Shown here piece after piece: positions 48,714 through 59,035 of a stretch of 64,000 nt of DNA. The notes below the pieces were generated by a model. That model searched no databases. It saw nothing but the letters and a program-made list of their open reading frames with translations, and was not told where the DNA came from. Within the stretch, counting starts at the first letter, position 1. The number at the start of each line of letters is the position of its first letter. A program made the translations under genes and the position numbers. Source of the stretch: Sabulicella glaciei (lineage in GTDB: Bacteria > Pseudomonadota > Alphaproteobacteria > Acetobacterales > Acetobacteraceae); NCBI RefSeq assembly GCF_026183895.1, contig NZ_JAPFQI010000008.1, positions 62,001-126,000 of the forward strand, read 5' to 3'.

Positions 48714-49685
48714 TCAGTCGGCCTGGATGTTGTGGTTCCGCACCACGCCACCCCAGGTCTCGATCTGGCGCTCGAGGAACTTCGCGAAATCCTCGGGCCC
48801 AGCGAGGACGAGCCGGGCCTGCTGCGTCTCGGTCATGGTTCGGGAAACGCGCTCCTCGCGGAAGCTTTCCGTGAGCGCCTGCTGCATGCGCTGCTTCGCG
48901 GCGGCGGGCGTGCCGCGCGGCGCGAAGACGCCCCACCAGGCCTCCGCCTCCAGCCCGGGGAAGCCGCTCTCCGCCGCGGTCGGCACCTCGCGCAGGGCCG
49001 GCAGGCGCTCCGGCCCGAACTGCACCACGGGGCGCAGGTTGCCGGCCGAGATCTGCGGCGCCACCAGCGCGGCGGAGCCGATCATCATCTCCACGTGGCC
49101 CGCCACCGTGTCGTTCACCGCGAGCCCGCCGCCGCGATACGGCAGGTGCGCCATGCGGATCTCGGCGCGGTTGCCCAGTAGGATCATGGTCAGGTGGCCG
49201 ATCGTGCCATTGCCCGTGCTGCCATAGTTGATCGCATCGGGCCGCGCGCGCGCCGCCGCCACGATGTCCTGCAGGGAGCGGTACGGCTTGTCCGGCCGCG
49301 TCGCGATGACGTAGGGCGCGCCGCCGATCAGCAGCACCGGCTCCAGGTCGCGGGTCAGGTTGAAAGGCAGGTTGGGCAGCAGCGCCGGCAGAGTGGCGTG
49401 GCTGTCGAAGGTCAGCAGCCAGGTCTGCCCGTCGGGCCGCGCCTGCGCGACGGCATGGGTGCCGAGCGAGCCGGCGGCTCCCGAGCGGTTCTCCACCACC
49501 ACCGGCACGCCCAGGCGCTGCGTCAGCCCGGGCGCGGCCAAGCGTGCCACCGCGTCGGTGGAGCCGCCGGCGGCGAAGGGAACGATGATGCGGATGGCGC
49601 CGTTCGGCCAATCCTGCGCGCGCGCCACGGCAGGCAGGGCAAGCCCGGCAGTTGCGACGGCCAGCGTGCGGCGGGTGACGGTCAT
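48714..49685 (-). CDS. Tripartite tricarboxylate transporter receptor (Bug), copy 1
   Basis: 323 aa periplasmic receptor. Signal TRRTLAVATAGLALPAVARAQ, then WPNGAIRIIVPFAAGGSTDAVARL (the classic Bug start), VVENRSGAAGSLG, YGSTGNGTIGHL, and HLPYRGGGLAVNDTVAGHVEM. GGAGG sits before the ATG at 49685. No TctA/TctB permease is in the window. A second Bug gene is 17 bases upstream on the same strand. Confidence 0.93.
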   Translation of the reverse strand: MTVTRRTLAVATAGLALPAVARAQDWPNGAIRIIVPFAAGGSTDAVARLAAPGLTQRLGVPVVVENRSGAAGSLGTHAVAQARPDGQTWLLTFDSHATLPALLPNLPFNLTRDLEPVLLIGGAPYVIATRPDKPYRSLQDIVAAARARPDAINYGSTGNGTIGHLTMILLGNRAEIRMAHLPYRGGGLAVNDTVAGHVEMMIGSAALVAPQISAGNLRPVVQFGPERLPALREVPTAAESGFPGLEAEAWWGVFAPRGTPAAAKQRMQQALTESFREERVSRTMTETQQARLVLAGPEDFAKFLERQIETWGGVVRNHNIQAD

Positions 49686-49702
49686 GGTAGTTTCCTCCCG
49701 GT

Positions 49703-50668
49703 CTAGTCCAGCCTGGCGCCCGTCGCCTGGGCGATGGGGCGCCATTTCTCCTGCTCGGCGGCGATGAAGCGCGCGCTCTGATCAGGGTCCAGCCGGCCAT
49801 AAAGCTCGAAGCCCGCTCCCTCAAGCTCCGCGCGGAACTCGGGGTCGCGCATCGTGGCGTTCACCGCCTCGGCGAGGCGGTTCCGCACCGCCTCCGGCAC
49901 GCCCTGCGGCAGCATCACCGCCAGCCACACCGCCGCCTCGAACCCCGCTAGGCCCAGCGCCTCAGCCACGGTCGGCACGTCGGGCGCCAGGGGGCTGCGT
50001 TGCGCGGAGGCAACGGCGAGCATGCGCGCCCGCCCCTCGCGGTGATGCGCGATGGTGGTGGCCACCGTGTCGGAGATCGCGTCCAGATGCCCGCCCAGCA
50101 GGTCGGCCATGGCGGGGCCCGAGCCGCGATAGGGCACGTGCTCGATGTCCAGCCGCCCCGCCTCGCGCTTGAAGTATTCGAAGGACATGTGGAGGTAGGA
50201 GCCGCTGCCCGGCGAGCCATAGCGCAGCCGTCCCGGCCGTTCCCGCGCCGCGCGCACCAGTGCCTCCAGCGTCTCCGCCACGGCGGGGCGCGCCGCGATG
50301 GCGACGGTGGCGGCGCCGGGGATGGCGACGGCCTGGAAGTCGCGCAGCGGATCGAATTGCGGCCGCTCCGACAGCAGCGGGTACAGGCCGAGCGTCGAGG
50401 CGGTGCCGAACAGGAAGCTCGACCCGTCGGGGCGGGCGCGCGCCGCCTCCAGCGTGCCGATCGCCCCCGCCGCGCCGGCGCGGTTCTCCACCACCACGCT
50501 CTGCCCCAGCTGCTGCGGCAGCTTGGCGGCGAGGCGGCGTGCGAAGACATCGGTGGCCCCGCCCGGTGGGAAGGGCACGATCATCCGCAGGGGCCGGTCG
50601 GGCCAGGATTGCGCGAGGGCGGGAACCGGCAGCGCGGCGGCGCCGAGCAGGAGGTGGCGGCGCCTCAC
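49703..50668 (-). CDS. Tripartite tricarboxylate transporter receptor (Bug), copy 2
   Basis: 321 aa. Signal RRRHLLLGAAALPVPALAQ, then WPDRPLRMIVPFPPGGATDVFAR, VVENRAGAAGAIGTLEAA, YGSPGSGSYLHMSFEYFK, VPYRGSGPAMADLLGGHLDA. About a third identical to copy 1 by eye, so an old duplication or independent gain. The GTG start overlaps the stop of the GlcG gene by four bases (GTGA). Orphan receptor without membrane partner; ligand unknown. Confidence 0.92.
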   Translation of the reverse strand: MRRRHLLLGAAALPVPALAQSWPDRPLRMIVPFPPGGATDVFARRLAAKLPQQLGQSVVVENRAGAAGAIGTLEAARARPDGSSFLFGTASTLGLYPLLSERPQFDPLRDFQAVAIPGAATVAIAARPAVAETLEALVRAARERPGRLRYGSPGSGSYLHMSFEYFKREAGRLDIEHVPYRGSGPAMADLLGGHLDAISDTVATTIAHHREGRARMLAVASAQRSPLAPDVPTVAEALGLAGFEAAVWLAVMLPQGVPEAVRNRLAEAVNATMRDPEFRAELEGAGFELYGRLDPDQSARFIAAEQEKWRPIAQATGARLD

Positions 50669-51159
50669 AGCCCGGCCTCCTGCCAGCCGGGGGCGGGTTC
50701 CGCCGGGTGGCTGGCAAAGCCGGCACGGTGGATGCCTTCGATCGCCGCGTACTCGTCGCGGTCCGACGCATCGCCCGACACGCCCACGGCGCCGACCGCC
50801 TGCCCTGCCTCGTCGAGGATCAGCACGCCGCCCGGCACCGGGACGAAGCGCCCGTCGCTGGCCGCCGCGATGCTCGCCTGGAAGGCCACGCGTTCCTTCA
50901 GCCGGTCGCGGATGGTGCGGGAGCCGATGCCCATGCCGAGCGCGCCTTCCGCCTTGCCGCGCGCGATGGGGAAGCGCAGCGTGCCGCACCCGTCCTCACG
51001 CGCCGTCGCGACGGGCTGCGCTCCCGCATCGAGCACCACGACGGTCAGTGGAAGCAGTTCGGCCTCGCGCCCCGCCGCCAGCGTCGCATCCAGGATGCGC
51101 CGCGCCTCGTCCAGCCGCAGGCTCGTCGCCACGGGCGCCAGGAAATAGCCCTGGTCCAT
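50665..51159 (-). CDS. GlcG/HbpS family protein
   Basis: 164 aa, soluble, single-domain fold of the DUF336 type. SLRLDEARRILDATLAAGRE, LPLTVVVLDAGAQPVATARED, and VPVPGGVLILDEAGQAVGAVGVSGD fit. Relatives are haem-binding or in the glycolate operon (GlcG). It starts a three-gene run with two Bug receptors; GGAGGA precedes the ATG. The role is unclear, possibly in organic-acid use. Confidence 0.92.
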   Translation of the reverse strand: MDQGYFLAPVATSLRLDEARRILDATLAAGREAELLPLTVVVLDAGAQPVATAREDGCGTLRFPIARGKAEGALGMGIGSRTIRDRLKERVAFQASIAAASDGRFVPVPGGVLILDEAGQAVGAVGVSGDASDRDEYAAIEGIHRAGFASHPAEPAPGWQEAGL

Positions 51160-51200
51160 GTGCTTCCTCCCAATCCTTGCTTTGGGAGGAAGGCTAGACC

Positions 51201-51662
51201 CTATTCGCCCTCGCGCGCCACCGGGCGCAGGCGCTGCGGCGACTGGGAAGGGCGCTGGCCCTGGATGGGGATGGAGCGGACGCGCACCTCGGGCATCGGG
51301 CGCTTCAGGTCGATGTGCAGCAGGCCGTTGTCCAGCAGGGCGCCCTCCACCTCGATCCCCTCGGCCAGGACGAAGGCGCGCTGGAACTGCCGCGCCGCGA
51401 TGCCGCGATGCAGGAAGACGCGTCCCTCCGAATCATCGCGCTGGCGGCCGCGGATGACGAGCTGGTTGTCCTCCTGCGTGATCGCCAGCTCCTCCATGGA
51501 GAAGCCGGCGACGGCCAGGGTGATGCGCAGCCGCGCCTCGCCCGTCTGCTCGATGTTGTAGGGCGGGTAGCCCTCGGCATTCTTGCCCACGCGGTCGAGC
51601 ATCTGCTCCAGGTGGTCGAAGCCCAGGAACAGGGGCGAGCCGAAAAGCGACGAGCGGGACAT
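51201..51662 (-). CDS. Small heat-shock protein (Hsp20)
   Basis: 153 aa chaperone. Alpha-crystallin domain from about residue 35 (PPYNIEQTGEARLRITLAVAGFS) through LVIRGRQRD and FLHRGIAARQFQRAFVLAEG to GLLHIDLKRP. N-terminal FGSPLFLGFDHLEQMLDRV resembles the IbpA family. GGAGG four bases upstream favours the ATG at 51662; longer readings are artefacts. No ROSE-type element is evident, and the leader (51663-51791) shows little. Confidence 0.92.
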   Translation of the reverse strand: MSRSSLFGSPLFLGFDHLEQMLDRVGKNAEGYPPYNIEQTGEARLRITLAVAGFSMEELAITQEDNQLVIRGRQRDDSEGRVFLHRGIAARQFQRAFVLAEGIEVEGALLDNGLLHIDLKRPMPEVRVRSIPIQGQRPSQSPQRLRPVAREGE

Positions 51663-51791
51663 GGAGCCTCCAGCACATGGGCGGGCTTGCGGGATGGCCC
51701 CTGCCTGGAGGCAGCCTCCCCGCGAGGGGAAACTTGGCGCGCGCCCCCTGCCGTTGCAAGGGAGACGGCGCGGCGCTACCTCCCGCCGCGC

Positions 51792-52319
51792 ATGTCCGAC
51801 GCCCTTCTGCCCATCCTCATCGTTCCTGACGCGCTGCTGCGCCGGAAGGCGCGCCCCGTCGCGGCGGCGGACGCGGACACGGTGCGCGACCTCGCGCCCC
51901 GCATGCTCGCCTCCATGTACGCCGCACCGGGCATCGGCCTCGCCGCGCCGCAGGTGGGCGAGCTGCTGCGCCTCGTCGTCGTGGATCTCGGCAAGGACGA
52001 GACGGAGCGCGCGCCGATGGTCCTGGTGAATCCCGAGATCGTGGCCCGGAGCGCAGAGACTGCGATCCGCGAGGAAGGCTGCCTGTCCCTGCCCGGCCAG
52101 TATGCCGATGTGGAGCGCCCGGCTCGTGTGAAGATCCGCTGGCGGGAGCTGGACGGCACGAAGCGGGAGACCGAGGCGGACGGGCTGCTCGCCACCTGCC
52201 TGCAGCATGAGCTGGACCACCTGGATGGCGTGCTGTTTGTGGATCACATCTCGCCGCTGAAGCGCAACATGCTGCTGCGCAAGCTGGCCAAGGAGCAGAA
52301 GCTGAAGGCGCGCGACTGA
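51792..52319 (+). CDS. def: Peptide deformylase
   Basis: Removes the formyl group from the N-terminal Met of new proteins. 175 aa. All three motifs are intact: GIGLAAPQ (47-54), EGCLS (95-99, metal ligand Cys97), and HELDH (139-143). The ATG at 51792 is the only sensible start; a longer reading lies over the Hsp20 gene. Its TGA overlaps the fmt ATG by one base (TGATG). Confidence 0.97.
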   Translation: MSDALLPILIVPDALLRRKARPVAAADADTVRDLAPRMLASMYAAPGIGLAAPQVGELLRLVVVDLGKDETERAPMVLVNPEIVARSAETAIREEGCLSLPGQYADVERPARVKIRWRELDGTKRETEADGLLATCLQHELDHLDGVLFVDHISPLKRNMLLRKLAKEQKLKARD

Positions 52320-53230
52320 TGCGCCTCGCCTTCATGGGCAGCCCGGACTTCTCCGTGCCGGCGCTGCAGGCGCTGGTGGCGGCGGGGCACGAGGTGGCGG
52401 CGGTGTATTGCCAGCCGCCCCGCCCAGCAGGGCGCGGCCAGCGCGAAACCCCCTGCCCCGTCCACCGCGGGGCGCTGGAGATGGGGCTGCCGGTCCGCAC
52501 CCCGGCGAGGGTGCGGCGCGACGCGGCGGAGCACGAGGCGTTCCGCGCGTTGCGCCTGGATGCGGCGGTGGTCGCGGCCTATGGGCTGATCCTTCCCCTG
52601 CCGATGCTGGAGGCGCCGCGCCACGGTTGCCTCAACATCCACGCCTCGCTGCTGCCGCGCTGGCGCGGCGCCGCGCCCATCCAGTCGGCCATCCTGCACG
52701 GCGACAGGGAAAGCGGCGTCACCATCATGCGGATGGACGAAGGGCTGGACACTGGCCCTATGCTTCTGCGTGAAGCCATCGCACTGCCGCCTCGCGCCAC
52801 CACCCCTTGGCTGCACGACGCGCTGAGCGAAATGGGCGCCCGCCTCATCCTGCGCGCCTTGGATCAGCTTCCCGAAGCGGTGCCGCAGCCCGAGGAGGGC
52901 GTGACCTACGCCGCCAAGCTTTCGAAGGCCGACGGGATGCTGGATTGGCGGGAGCCGGCCGAAGCGCTGGACCGGCGGGTGCGGGCGATGAATCCCTGGC
53001 CGGGCGCCTTCTTCACCCATCGCGGCGAGACGTTTCGCGTGCTGGAGGCGGAACCCGCCCGGGGCGTGGGCAAGTCCGGCACGATCCTGCCCGGCCCCGG
53101 TCTGACGGTCGCCTGCGACACGGGCGCGCTGCGCCTGCTGCGGCTGCAGCGCGCAGGCCGCGCCGCCATGGATGCGGACGCGCTGCGACGCGGCTTCGAT
53201 TTCGGCGCATGCCTCGATACGCCCTGCTGA
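52319..53230 (+). CDS. fmt: Methionyl-tRNA formyltransferase
   Basis: Formylates initiator Met-tRNA with 10-formyl-THF. 303 aa. Catalytic Asn106, His108 and Asp144 keep their E. coli numbering ([23 protein letters not shown]). The C-terminal OB-like domain starts near 205. Start overlaps def by one base. Overlaps truA by 22 bases at its end, so def-fmt-truA is a tight operon. Confidence 0.97.
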   Translation: MRLAFMGSPDFSVPALQALVAAGHEVAAVYCQPPRPAGRGQRETPCPVHRGALEMGLPVRTPARVRRDAAEHEAFRALRLDAAVVAAYGLILPLPMLEAPRHGCLNIHASLLPRWRGAAPIQSAILHGDRESGVTIMRMDEGLDTGPMLLREAIALPPRATTPWLHDALSEMGARLILRALDQLPEAVPQPEEGVTYAAKLSKADGMLDWREPAEALDRRVRAMNPWPGAFFTHRGETFRVLEAEPARGVGKSGTILPGPGLTVACDTGALRLLRLQRAGRAAMDADALRRGFDFGACLDTPC

Positions 53231-53982
53231 TCGCCTATCGCGGCGAGGGATTCCACGGCTGGCAGCGTCAACCCGGCCTCGTGACGGTGCAGGAGGTGTT
53301 GGAGGACGCGGCGGCCAAGCTGAATGGCGGCATCGTTCCCACGGTCGTTGCGGCCGGGCGCACCGATAGCGGCGTCCATGCCGAGGGGCAGGTGGCGGAG
53401 GTGGAAGTCTCGTCGGAACTGCCGCCGACGCGGCTGCGCGCGGCGCTCGACTTCCACACGCGGCCGCATCCCTTGTCCGTCCGCGCCGCGGCCCCGGCGC
53501 CGGAGGGCTGGTCGCCACGCTTCTCGGCGCGGATGCGCCACTACCGCTACCGCATCCTCAACCGCCCGGCCCGGCCGGCGCTGGAGGAAGGGCAGGTCTG
53601 GCACGTGCCGCAGCCGCTCGATGCCGGGGCGATGCACCGGGCGGCGCAGCGCCTGCTGGGCCGGCACGATTTCTCCGCCTTCCGCGCCGCCTCATGCCAG
53701 GCCAAGGACGCGTTGCGGACGCTGGACCGGCTGGATGTGACGCGCGAGGGGGAGGAAGTGGTGATCCACGTCTCCGCCCGCTCCTTCCTGCATCACCAGG
53801 TCCGCAACCTGGCGGGCACGCTGCATCCGGTCGGGCGCGGGCAGCGCGGGGAGGAATGGCCGCGCGCCGTGCTGGACGGGCGCGACCGCCGCGCGGCGGG
53901 ACAAACCGCGCCGCCCGAAGGCCTGTGCTTAATGAGCGTGGAATATGACGAGAAGCTGGACTGGCAGGCGGGGCCCGCCTGA
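53209..53982 (+). CDS. truA: tRNA pseudouridine(38-40) synthase
   Basis: Modifies uridines 38-40 in tRNA anticodon stems. 257 aa. Nucleophile Asp53 in [14 protein letters not shown], then [21 protein letters not shown] and [12 protein letters not shown]. The ATG at 53209 overlaps fmt by 22 bases; a longer same-frame reading in fmt is not real. The TGA abuts the TGA of the convergent membrane-protein gene within TGATCA. Confidence 0.96.
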   Translation: MPRYALLIAYRGEGFHGWQRQPGLVTVQEVLEDAAAKLNGGIVPTVVAAGRTDSGVHAEGQVAEVEVSSELPPTRLRAALDFHTRPHPLSVRAAAPAPEGWSPRFSARMRHYRYRILNRPARPALEEGQVWHVPQPLDAGAMHRAAQRLLGRHDFSAFRAASCQAKDALRTLDRLDVTREGEEVVIHVSARSFLHHQVRNLAGTLHPVGRGQRGEEWPRAVLDGRDRRAAGQTAPPEGLCLMSVEYDEKLDWQAGPA

Positions 53983-54555
53983 TCAGCCCCCGCCGGCGAT
54001 GCGTGCGGAAAGCCCGCCGATGAACAGCCCGATCGCCACGTCGAGCAGCACGAACATCACCGCCGTCGCGCCCACCACACCCAGCGCCTCGCGCGTCACG
54101 AACCATTCGAGCCACAGCGCGTAGCCCAGCGCGACGAGGCCCATCGCATTGCTCAGCCACGTCGGCGCGCCCAGCAGCACGGGCACCGCCAGCACGGCGA
54201 GCAGCAGGTATTGGACGAGGTTGGACCAGTTCCAGGCAGCCAGGAAATGCGGCCAACGCCCGAGGCGCTGCGCCTGCTCCGCCAGCACGCGCGAAGCCAG
54301 GGCGAAACCGGCCCAGGACAGGACGAAGCCGACGAGTTCCGCCAGCAACCCCAGGACGAGGCCGCCGCGCGGCGCACCCTGTTGAGACCAGGCGAGCAGG
54401 CGCAAGCCAAGGAAGGCCGGAAGGCAGATCAGCGCCGCGCGGAAGGAATGCAGCGCCCCCGCCTCGGTGGGCGGAAGGAGCAGCAGTCCCTCTGCCCGCC
54501 CACGCGCAAAAAGCATCGCCGCGGCAATCCCGTCCGCGATGCGCGGCGTGCTCAT
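53983..54555 (-). CDS. Membrane protein of unknown function next to dapE
   Basis: 190 aa with four to five helices (LICLPAFLGLRLLAW, GLLAELVGFVLSWAGFALASRV, YLLLAVLAVPVLLG, AMGLVALGYALWLEW, GATAVMFVLLDVAIGLFIG). No motif recognised. ATG overlaps the dapE stop by four bases (ATGA), so it is translated with dapE-dapD. Its conserved-looking place in the dap operon suggests a cell-wall-related role, unproven. Confidence 0.82.
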   Translation of the reverse strand: MSTPRIADGIAAAMLFARGRAEGLLLLPPTEAGALHSFRAALICLPAFLGLRLLAWSQQGAPRGGLVLGLLAELVGFVLSWAGFALASRVLAEQAQRLGRWPHFLAAWNWSNLVQYLLLAVLAVPVLLGAPTWLSNAMGLVALGYALWLEWFVTREALGVVGATAVMFVLLDVAIGLFIGGLSARIAGGG

Positions 54556-55680
54556 CCCCGGAGGCACTCGTGAAGGACTCGGACATAGAGGCGCGACAGG
54601 GCGCGCAGTTCCTCCACCGGCACGTTCTCGTCCACCTGATGCAGGGTGCGGCCCAGCCCGCCCAGCTCCGCGACTGGGCAGCAGCGTGCGATGAAGCGCG
54701 CGTCGGAAGTGCCGCCCCCCGTGTCCAGCTTCGCCTCCACCCCCGCCTCCTCGCGCACCGCGCGGCGCAGCGCCTCGACAAAGGGGCCCGGCGCGGTGAG
54801 GAAGCTTTCGCCCGATACCTCGATCCGCAGGTCGTGGCGCGGGGCGTGGCGACCCAGGGCGTCGCGGATACGCGCGGCCAGCGCCTTCGAATCGTGCCGG
54901 TCGTTGAAGCGGATGTTGAGGAAGCAGGACGCCTCCTCCGGGATCACGTTGGTGGCCGCGTTGTCCACCCGCATCCCCGTCACCTGGAGCGTCGAGGGCT
55001 CGAAATGCTCGGAGCCGTGGTCCAACGGTTCCGCCGTCAGTTCGTCGAGCACGCGGATCAGGCGGTGGATCGGGTTGTCGGCCTTGTGCGGGTAGGCGCT
55101 GTGACCCTGCTTCCCCTGCACGGTGATCCAGGCGTTCATGCTGCCACGCCGGCCGATCTTGATCGTGTCGCCCAGTGCTTCGCGGCTCGTCGGCTCGCCC
55201 ACCACGCACATGTCGGGGACGTGGCCGTTCGCCTCCATCCATTCGAGCACGCGCTTCGTGCCGTTCACCGACGGGCCTTCCTCGTCCCCCGTGATGAGGA
55301 GGCTGATCGAGCCCGGATGGTCCGGGTTCTCCGCGAGGAAGTCCGAAAGCCCCGCGACGAAGGCGGCGATGCCGCCCTTCATGTCGCAGGCGCCGCGCCC
55401 GTACAGCACCCCGTCGCGCACCGTCGCGGCAAAGGGGTTGTCCGTCCAGCGCGAAGGATCGCCGGGCGGCACCACGTCGGTGTGGCCGCAATACAGGAAA
55501 TGCGGCGAGGCGGCGCCGCGCCGCGCGAAGAGGTTGTCCACCTCGTCGAAGCGCAGCCGCTTGCAGGCGAAGCCCAGCCGCTCCAGCGCCCGCTGCACCG
55601 TGTCCAGCGCCCCGTCATCGGCCGGCGTGACCGAGCGGCAGCGGATCAGCGCCTGCGCGAGCGGCAGCGGGTCCGCCGCC

Positions 55681-55688
<8 letters not shown>
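54552..55688 (-). CDS. dapE: Succinyl-diaminopimelate desuccinylase
   Basis: Zinc hydrolase in lysine and diaminopimelate synthesis. 378 aa. [11 protein letters not shown] and [14 protein letters not shown] carry the first metal ligands, ITGDEEGP the catalytic Glu region, and GGGTSDARF the late substrate site. The GTG at 55688 overlaps dapD by eight bases. dapD-dapE order gives the succinylase branch. Confidence 0.96.
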
Positions 55689-56505
<817 letters not shown>

Positions 56506-56564
56506 GCTGTCGTGCCCCGATGATGAAACCGGCGACGCTTCGCAGCGGTGGGCCAGGGTGTCAA

Positions 56565-57254
56565 TCAGCCCTGCTCCAGCTCGGAATCCCAGTAGAGGTA
56601 GTCGCGCCAGCTTTCGTGCAGATGGTTGGGTGGGAAGGCGCGCCCGTTATCCTGCAATTCCCAGCTCGTCGGTTGGCGGGGGGTCTGGAGTGGCAGCATG
56701 TGGCACTCGCGCGGCATGCGGTTCCCCTTGCGGAGGTTGCACGGCCCGCATGCGGCCACGACGTTGTCCCAGGAAGTGCGCCCGCCCTTGGAGCGCGGGA
56801 CGACGTGGTCGAAGGTGAGGTCCTGCGCCGGGAAGCCGTCGCCGCAATACTGGCACTCGAAGCGGTCGCGCAGGAACACGTTGAAGCGGGTGAAGGCCGG
56901 GCGCCGCGCCGCCGGGATATATTCGCGCAGCGCGATCACCGAGGGCAAGCGCATCGCGAAGGACGGGGAGCGCACCTCCGTCTCGTATTCGCTCAGCACC
57001 GAGACGCGGTCGAGCACGACGGCCTTCACCGCGTCCTGCCATGCCCAGACCGAAAGGGGGAAATAGGAGAGCGGCCGGAAATCGGCATTGAGAACGAGGG
57101 CCGGGAAGCCGCCCGGCCCGTGGATTTGTGGGATCAGACTGCCATCGGGCAAACCGGGAGCCTCCGCGCCTGGACGGGGCGGAAGCCGGAGCCCTGCTGG
57201 CTCCGGATTCGCCGGCCGCCACAAGATGTGGTGACTGCATGACACCAATACCAC
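56565..57254 (-). CDS. HNH endonuclease family protein
   Basis: About 229 aa. Core [23 protein letters not shown] leads to the zinc-[24 protein letters not shown] with the second zinc Cys pair, giving C-x2-C...DH...C-x2-C. The likely activity is nucleic-acid cleavage; this subgroup is common in chromosomes and its role is unknown. The start is doubtful: no ATG exists before residue 100, and I take the GTG at 57254. Divergent from gluQ. Confidence 0.88.
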   Translation of the reverse strand: MVLVSCSHHILWRPANPEPAGLRLPPRPGAEAPGLPDGSLIPQIHGPGGFPALVLNADFRPLSYFPLSVWAWQDAVKAVVLDRVSVLSEYETEVRSPSFAMRLPSVIALREYIPAARRPAFTRFNVFLRDRFECQYCGDGFPAQDLTFDHVVPRSKGGRTSWDNVVAACGPCNLRKGNRMPRECHMLPLQTPRQPTSWELQDNGRAFPPNHLHESWRDYLYWDSELEQG

Positions 57255-57315
57255 AACGCCGCAACCCGGTTCATGGGTTGTTTCATGCGGCCGTCACTTG
57301 TACGCAGGCCAGGCC

Positions 57316-58134
57316 ATGGAGGACGTCACCCGCTTCGCCCCCTCGCCGACCGGCCTCCTGCATCTCGGCCACGCGCATTCCGCGATCTTCGCGCGGCGCT
57401 GGGGCACGCGCTGCCTCCTGCGGATCGAGGACATCGACGCGACCCGCTGCCGTCCCGAATGGATCGCCGCGCTGGAGGAGGATCTCGCCTGGCTGGGGCT
57501 GCGCTTCGACGGGCCGGTCTGGCGGCAATCCTCCCGCATGGCGGAATACGCCCGAGCCCTGGCAGCGCTGGAGCGGCGCGGCCTGCTTTATCCCTGCTTC
57601 TGCACCCGGGCCGACATCGCGGCCGCCGGCAGCGCGCAGCACGGGCCTTCGGGCCTCGTCTATCCCGGCACCTGCCGGGGGCTCTCGCACGCGGAGGCCG
57701 GGTCGCGCATCGCCGCCGGACAGGCCTATGCGCTGCGCCTCGACGTAGCGCGTGCCATGGAGGAGACCGGCCCCCTTTCCTTCCATGAGCGCGGACGGGG
57801 ACGGCTGCATTGCGACCCGCTGGCGCATGGCGACGTGGTGCTGGCGCGCAAGGACGTGCCCGCCTCCTATCATCTCTGCGTTTCGTTGGACGACGCGGCG
57901 CAGGGCGTCACGCTGGTGACGCGCGGCGAGGATCTGCTGGAAGCGACTTCCATCCACCGCCTGCTCCAGGCGCTGATGGGATGGCCGGAGCCGGATTATG
58001 CCCACCACGCGCTGATCCTCGGCCCGGACGGGCGGCGCCTCGCCAAGCGGGACGGCGCGCCGAGCCTGCGCTCGCTGCGCGAGGGGGGGCACGACCCGGC
58101 CGTCGTGCGGGCCATGGCCGGCTTCCCCGATTGA
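57316..58134 (+). CDS. gluQ: Glutamyl-Q tRNA(Asp) synthetase
   Basis: Class I synthetase-like enzyme that attaches glutamate to the queuosine of tRNA-Asp. 272 aa, lacking an anticodon-binding domain, unlike GltX. The HIGH-type RFAPSPTGLLHLGHAHSA, RIEDID, zinc-type Cys in YPCFCTRADI, and the KMSK-like RRLAKRDGAPSL are visible. ATG at 57316 preferred; a TTG at 57298 is possible. Queuosine route genes are not in the window. Confidence 0.94.
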   Translation: MEDVTRFAPSPTGLLHLGHAHSAIFARRWGTRCLLRIEDIDATRCRPEWIAALEEDLAWLGLRFDGPVWRQSSRMAEYARALAALERRGLLYPCFCTRADIAAAGSAQHGPSGLVYPGTCRGLSHAEAGSRIAAGQAYALRLDVARAMEETGPLSFHERGRGRLHCDPLAHGDVVLARKDVPASYHLCVSLDDAAQGVTLVTRGEDLLEATSIHRLLQALMGWPEPDYAHHALILGPDGRRLAKRDGAPSLRSLREGGHDPAVVRAMAGFPD

Positions 58135-58150
58135 ACCTATCCTCCCCCGC

Positions 58151-59035
58151 GTGACCCAGCGCTCCACCGGCCTCGTCTTTCTGCTGATCTGTGCGCTGGG
58201 CTGGGGCTCCAACTGGCCGGTCGTGAAGGTGCTGCTGGCCGAGATGCCGCCCATGGCGACGCGCGGCTGGGCCGGGCTGGCGGCGGCCTCGTGCTTCGCG
58301 CTGGGGGCGCGGGCCTTCGGCATCAGCCTTAACGTGCCTCGCGCGCAGCGGCCGAGGCTGGTGCTCTACTCCATCCTCAACGTCGCTTCCTGGATGGGCT
58401 TCGTCACCTTCGCCCTGCTGTGGCTGAAGGCGAGCGAGGGGGTCATCCTCGGCTCCACCGCGCCGGTGATCGCGGTGCTGCTCGCATGGCTCATCCTGGG
58501 CGAGCGGCCGGGCTGGCCGCGCCTGCTGGGGCTGGCGCTGGCGGTGGGCTCCATCGCTGTGCTCTTCGCCGGACGGGGCGCGGAATTCAGCCTCGAGAAG
58601 CTGCCCGGGCTGGGCCTGATGCTCTGCGCCACGACACTCTTCGCCCTGGCGACGGTGCTGGCGAAGCGGCGGCCGCTGAGCCTCCACCCCGTCGCGGTGA
58701 CGACGTGGCAACTCGCCATCGGGATGACGCCGCTGCTGCTCTACTCGATCCTGTTCGAGGAGGTGGCGTGGTCCGCGCTGGACATGCGGGCCTGGGTGTT
58801 CCTGGGCTGGATGGCGGCCGTGCCGCTCGGCCTCGCCTATCTCGGCTGGTTCGGCGCGCTGCAGCGCCTGCCCGCCACCACCTGCACCATGGGCACGCTG
58901 CTGGTCCCGGTGGTCGGCGTGCTGGGCGGCGCGCTGGTGCTGGACGAACCGCTGGGCTGGCGGGAGGCGGTGGCGCTGCTCGGCACGATCGGCGGGGTGG
59001 CGCTGGCACTGCGCGCGGGCGAGAAGCGTGCATGA
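58151..59035 (+). CDS. EamA/DMT-family transporter
   Basis: 294 aa, ten helices in two EamA repeats: LVFLLICALGWGSNWPVVKVLL first, TLFALATVLAKRR second. VILGSTAPVIAVLLAWLILGERPG and TCTMGTLLVPVVGVLGGALVLDEPLG are the typical repeat ends. Probably exports an amino acid or metabolite; substrate unknown. GTG at 58151, 16 bases after gluQ. It overlaps the methyltransferase ATG by four bases. Confidence 0.92.
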   Translation: MTQRSTGLVFLLICALGWGSNWPVVKVLLAEMPPMATRGWAGLAAASCFALGARAFGISLNVPRAQRPRLVLYSILNVASWMGFVTFALLWLKASEGVILGSTAPVIAVLLAWLILGERPGWPRLLGLALAVGSIAVLFAGRGAEFSLEKLPGLGLMLCATTLFALATVLAKRRPLSLHPVAVTTWQLAIGMTPLLLYSILFEEVAWSALDMRAWVFLGWMAAVPLGLAYLGWFGALQRLPATTCTMGTLLVPVVGVLGGALVLDEPLGWREAVALLGTIGGVALALRAGEKRA

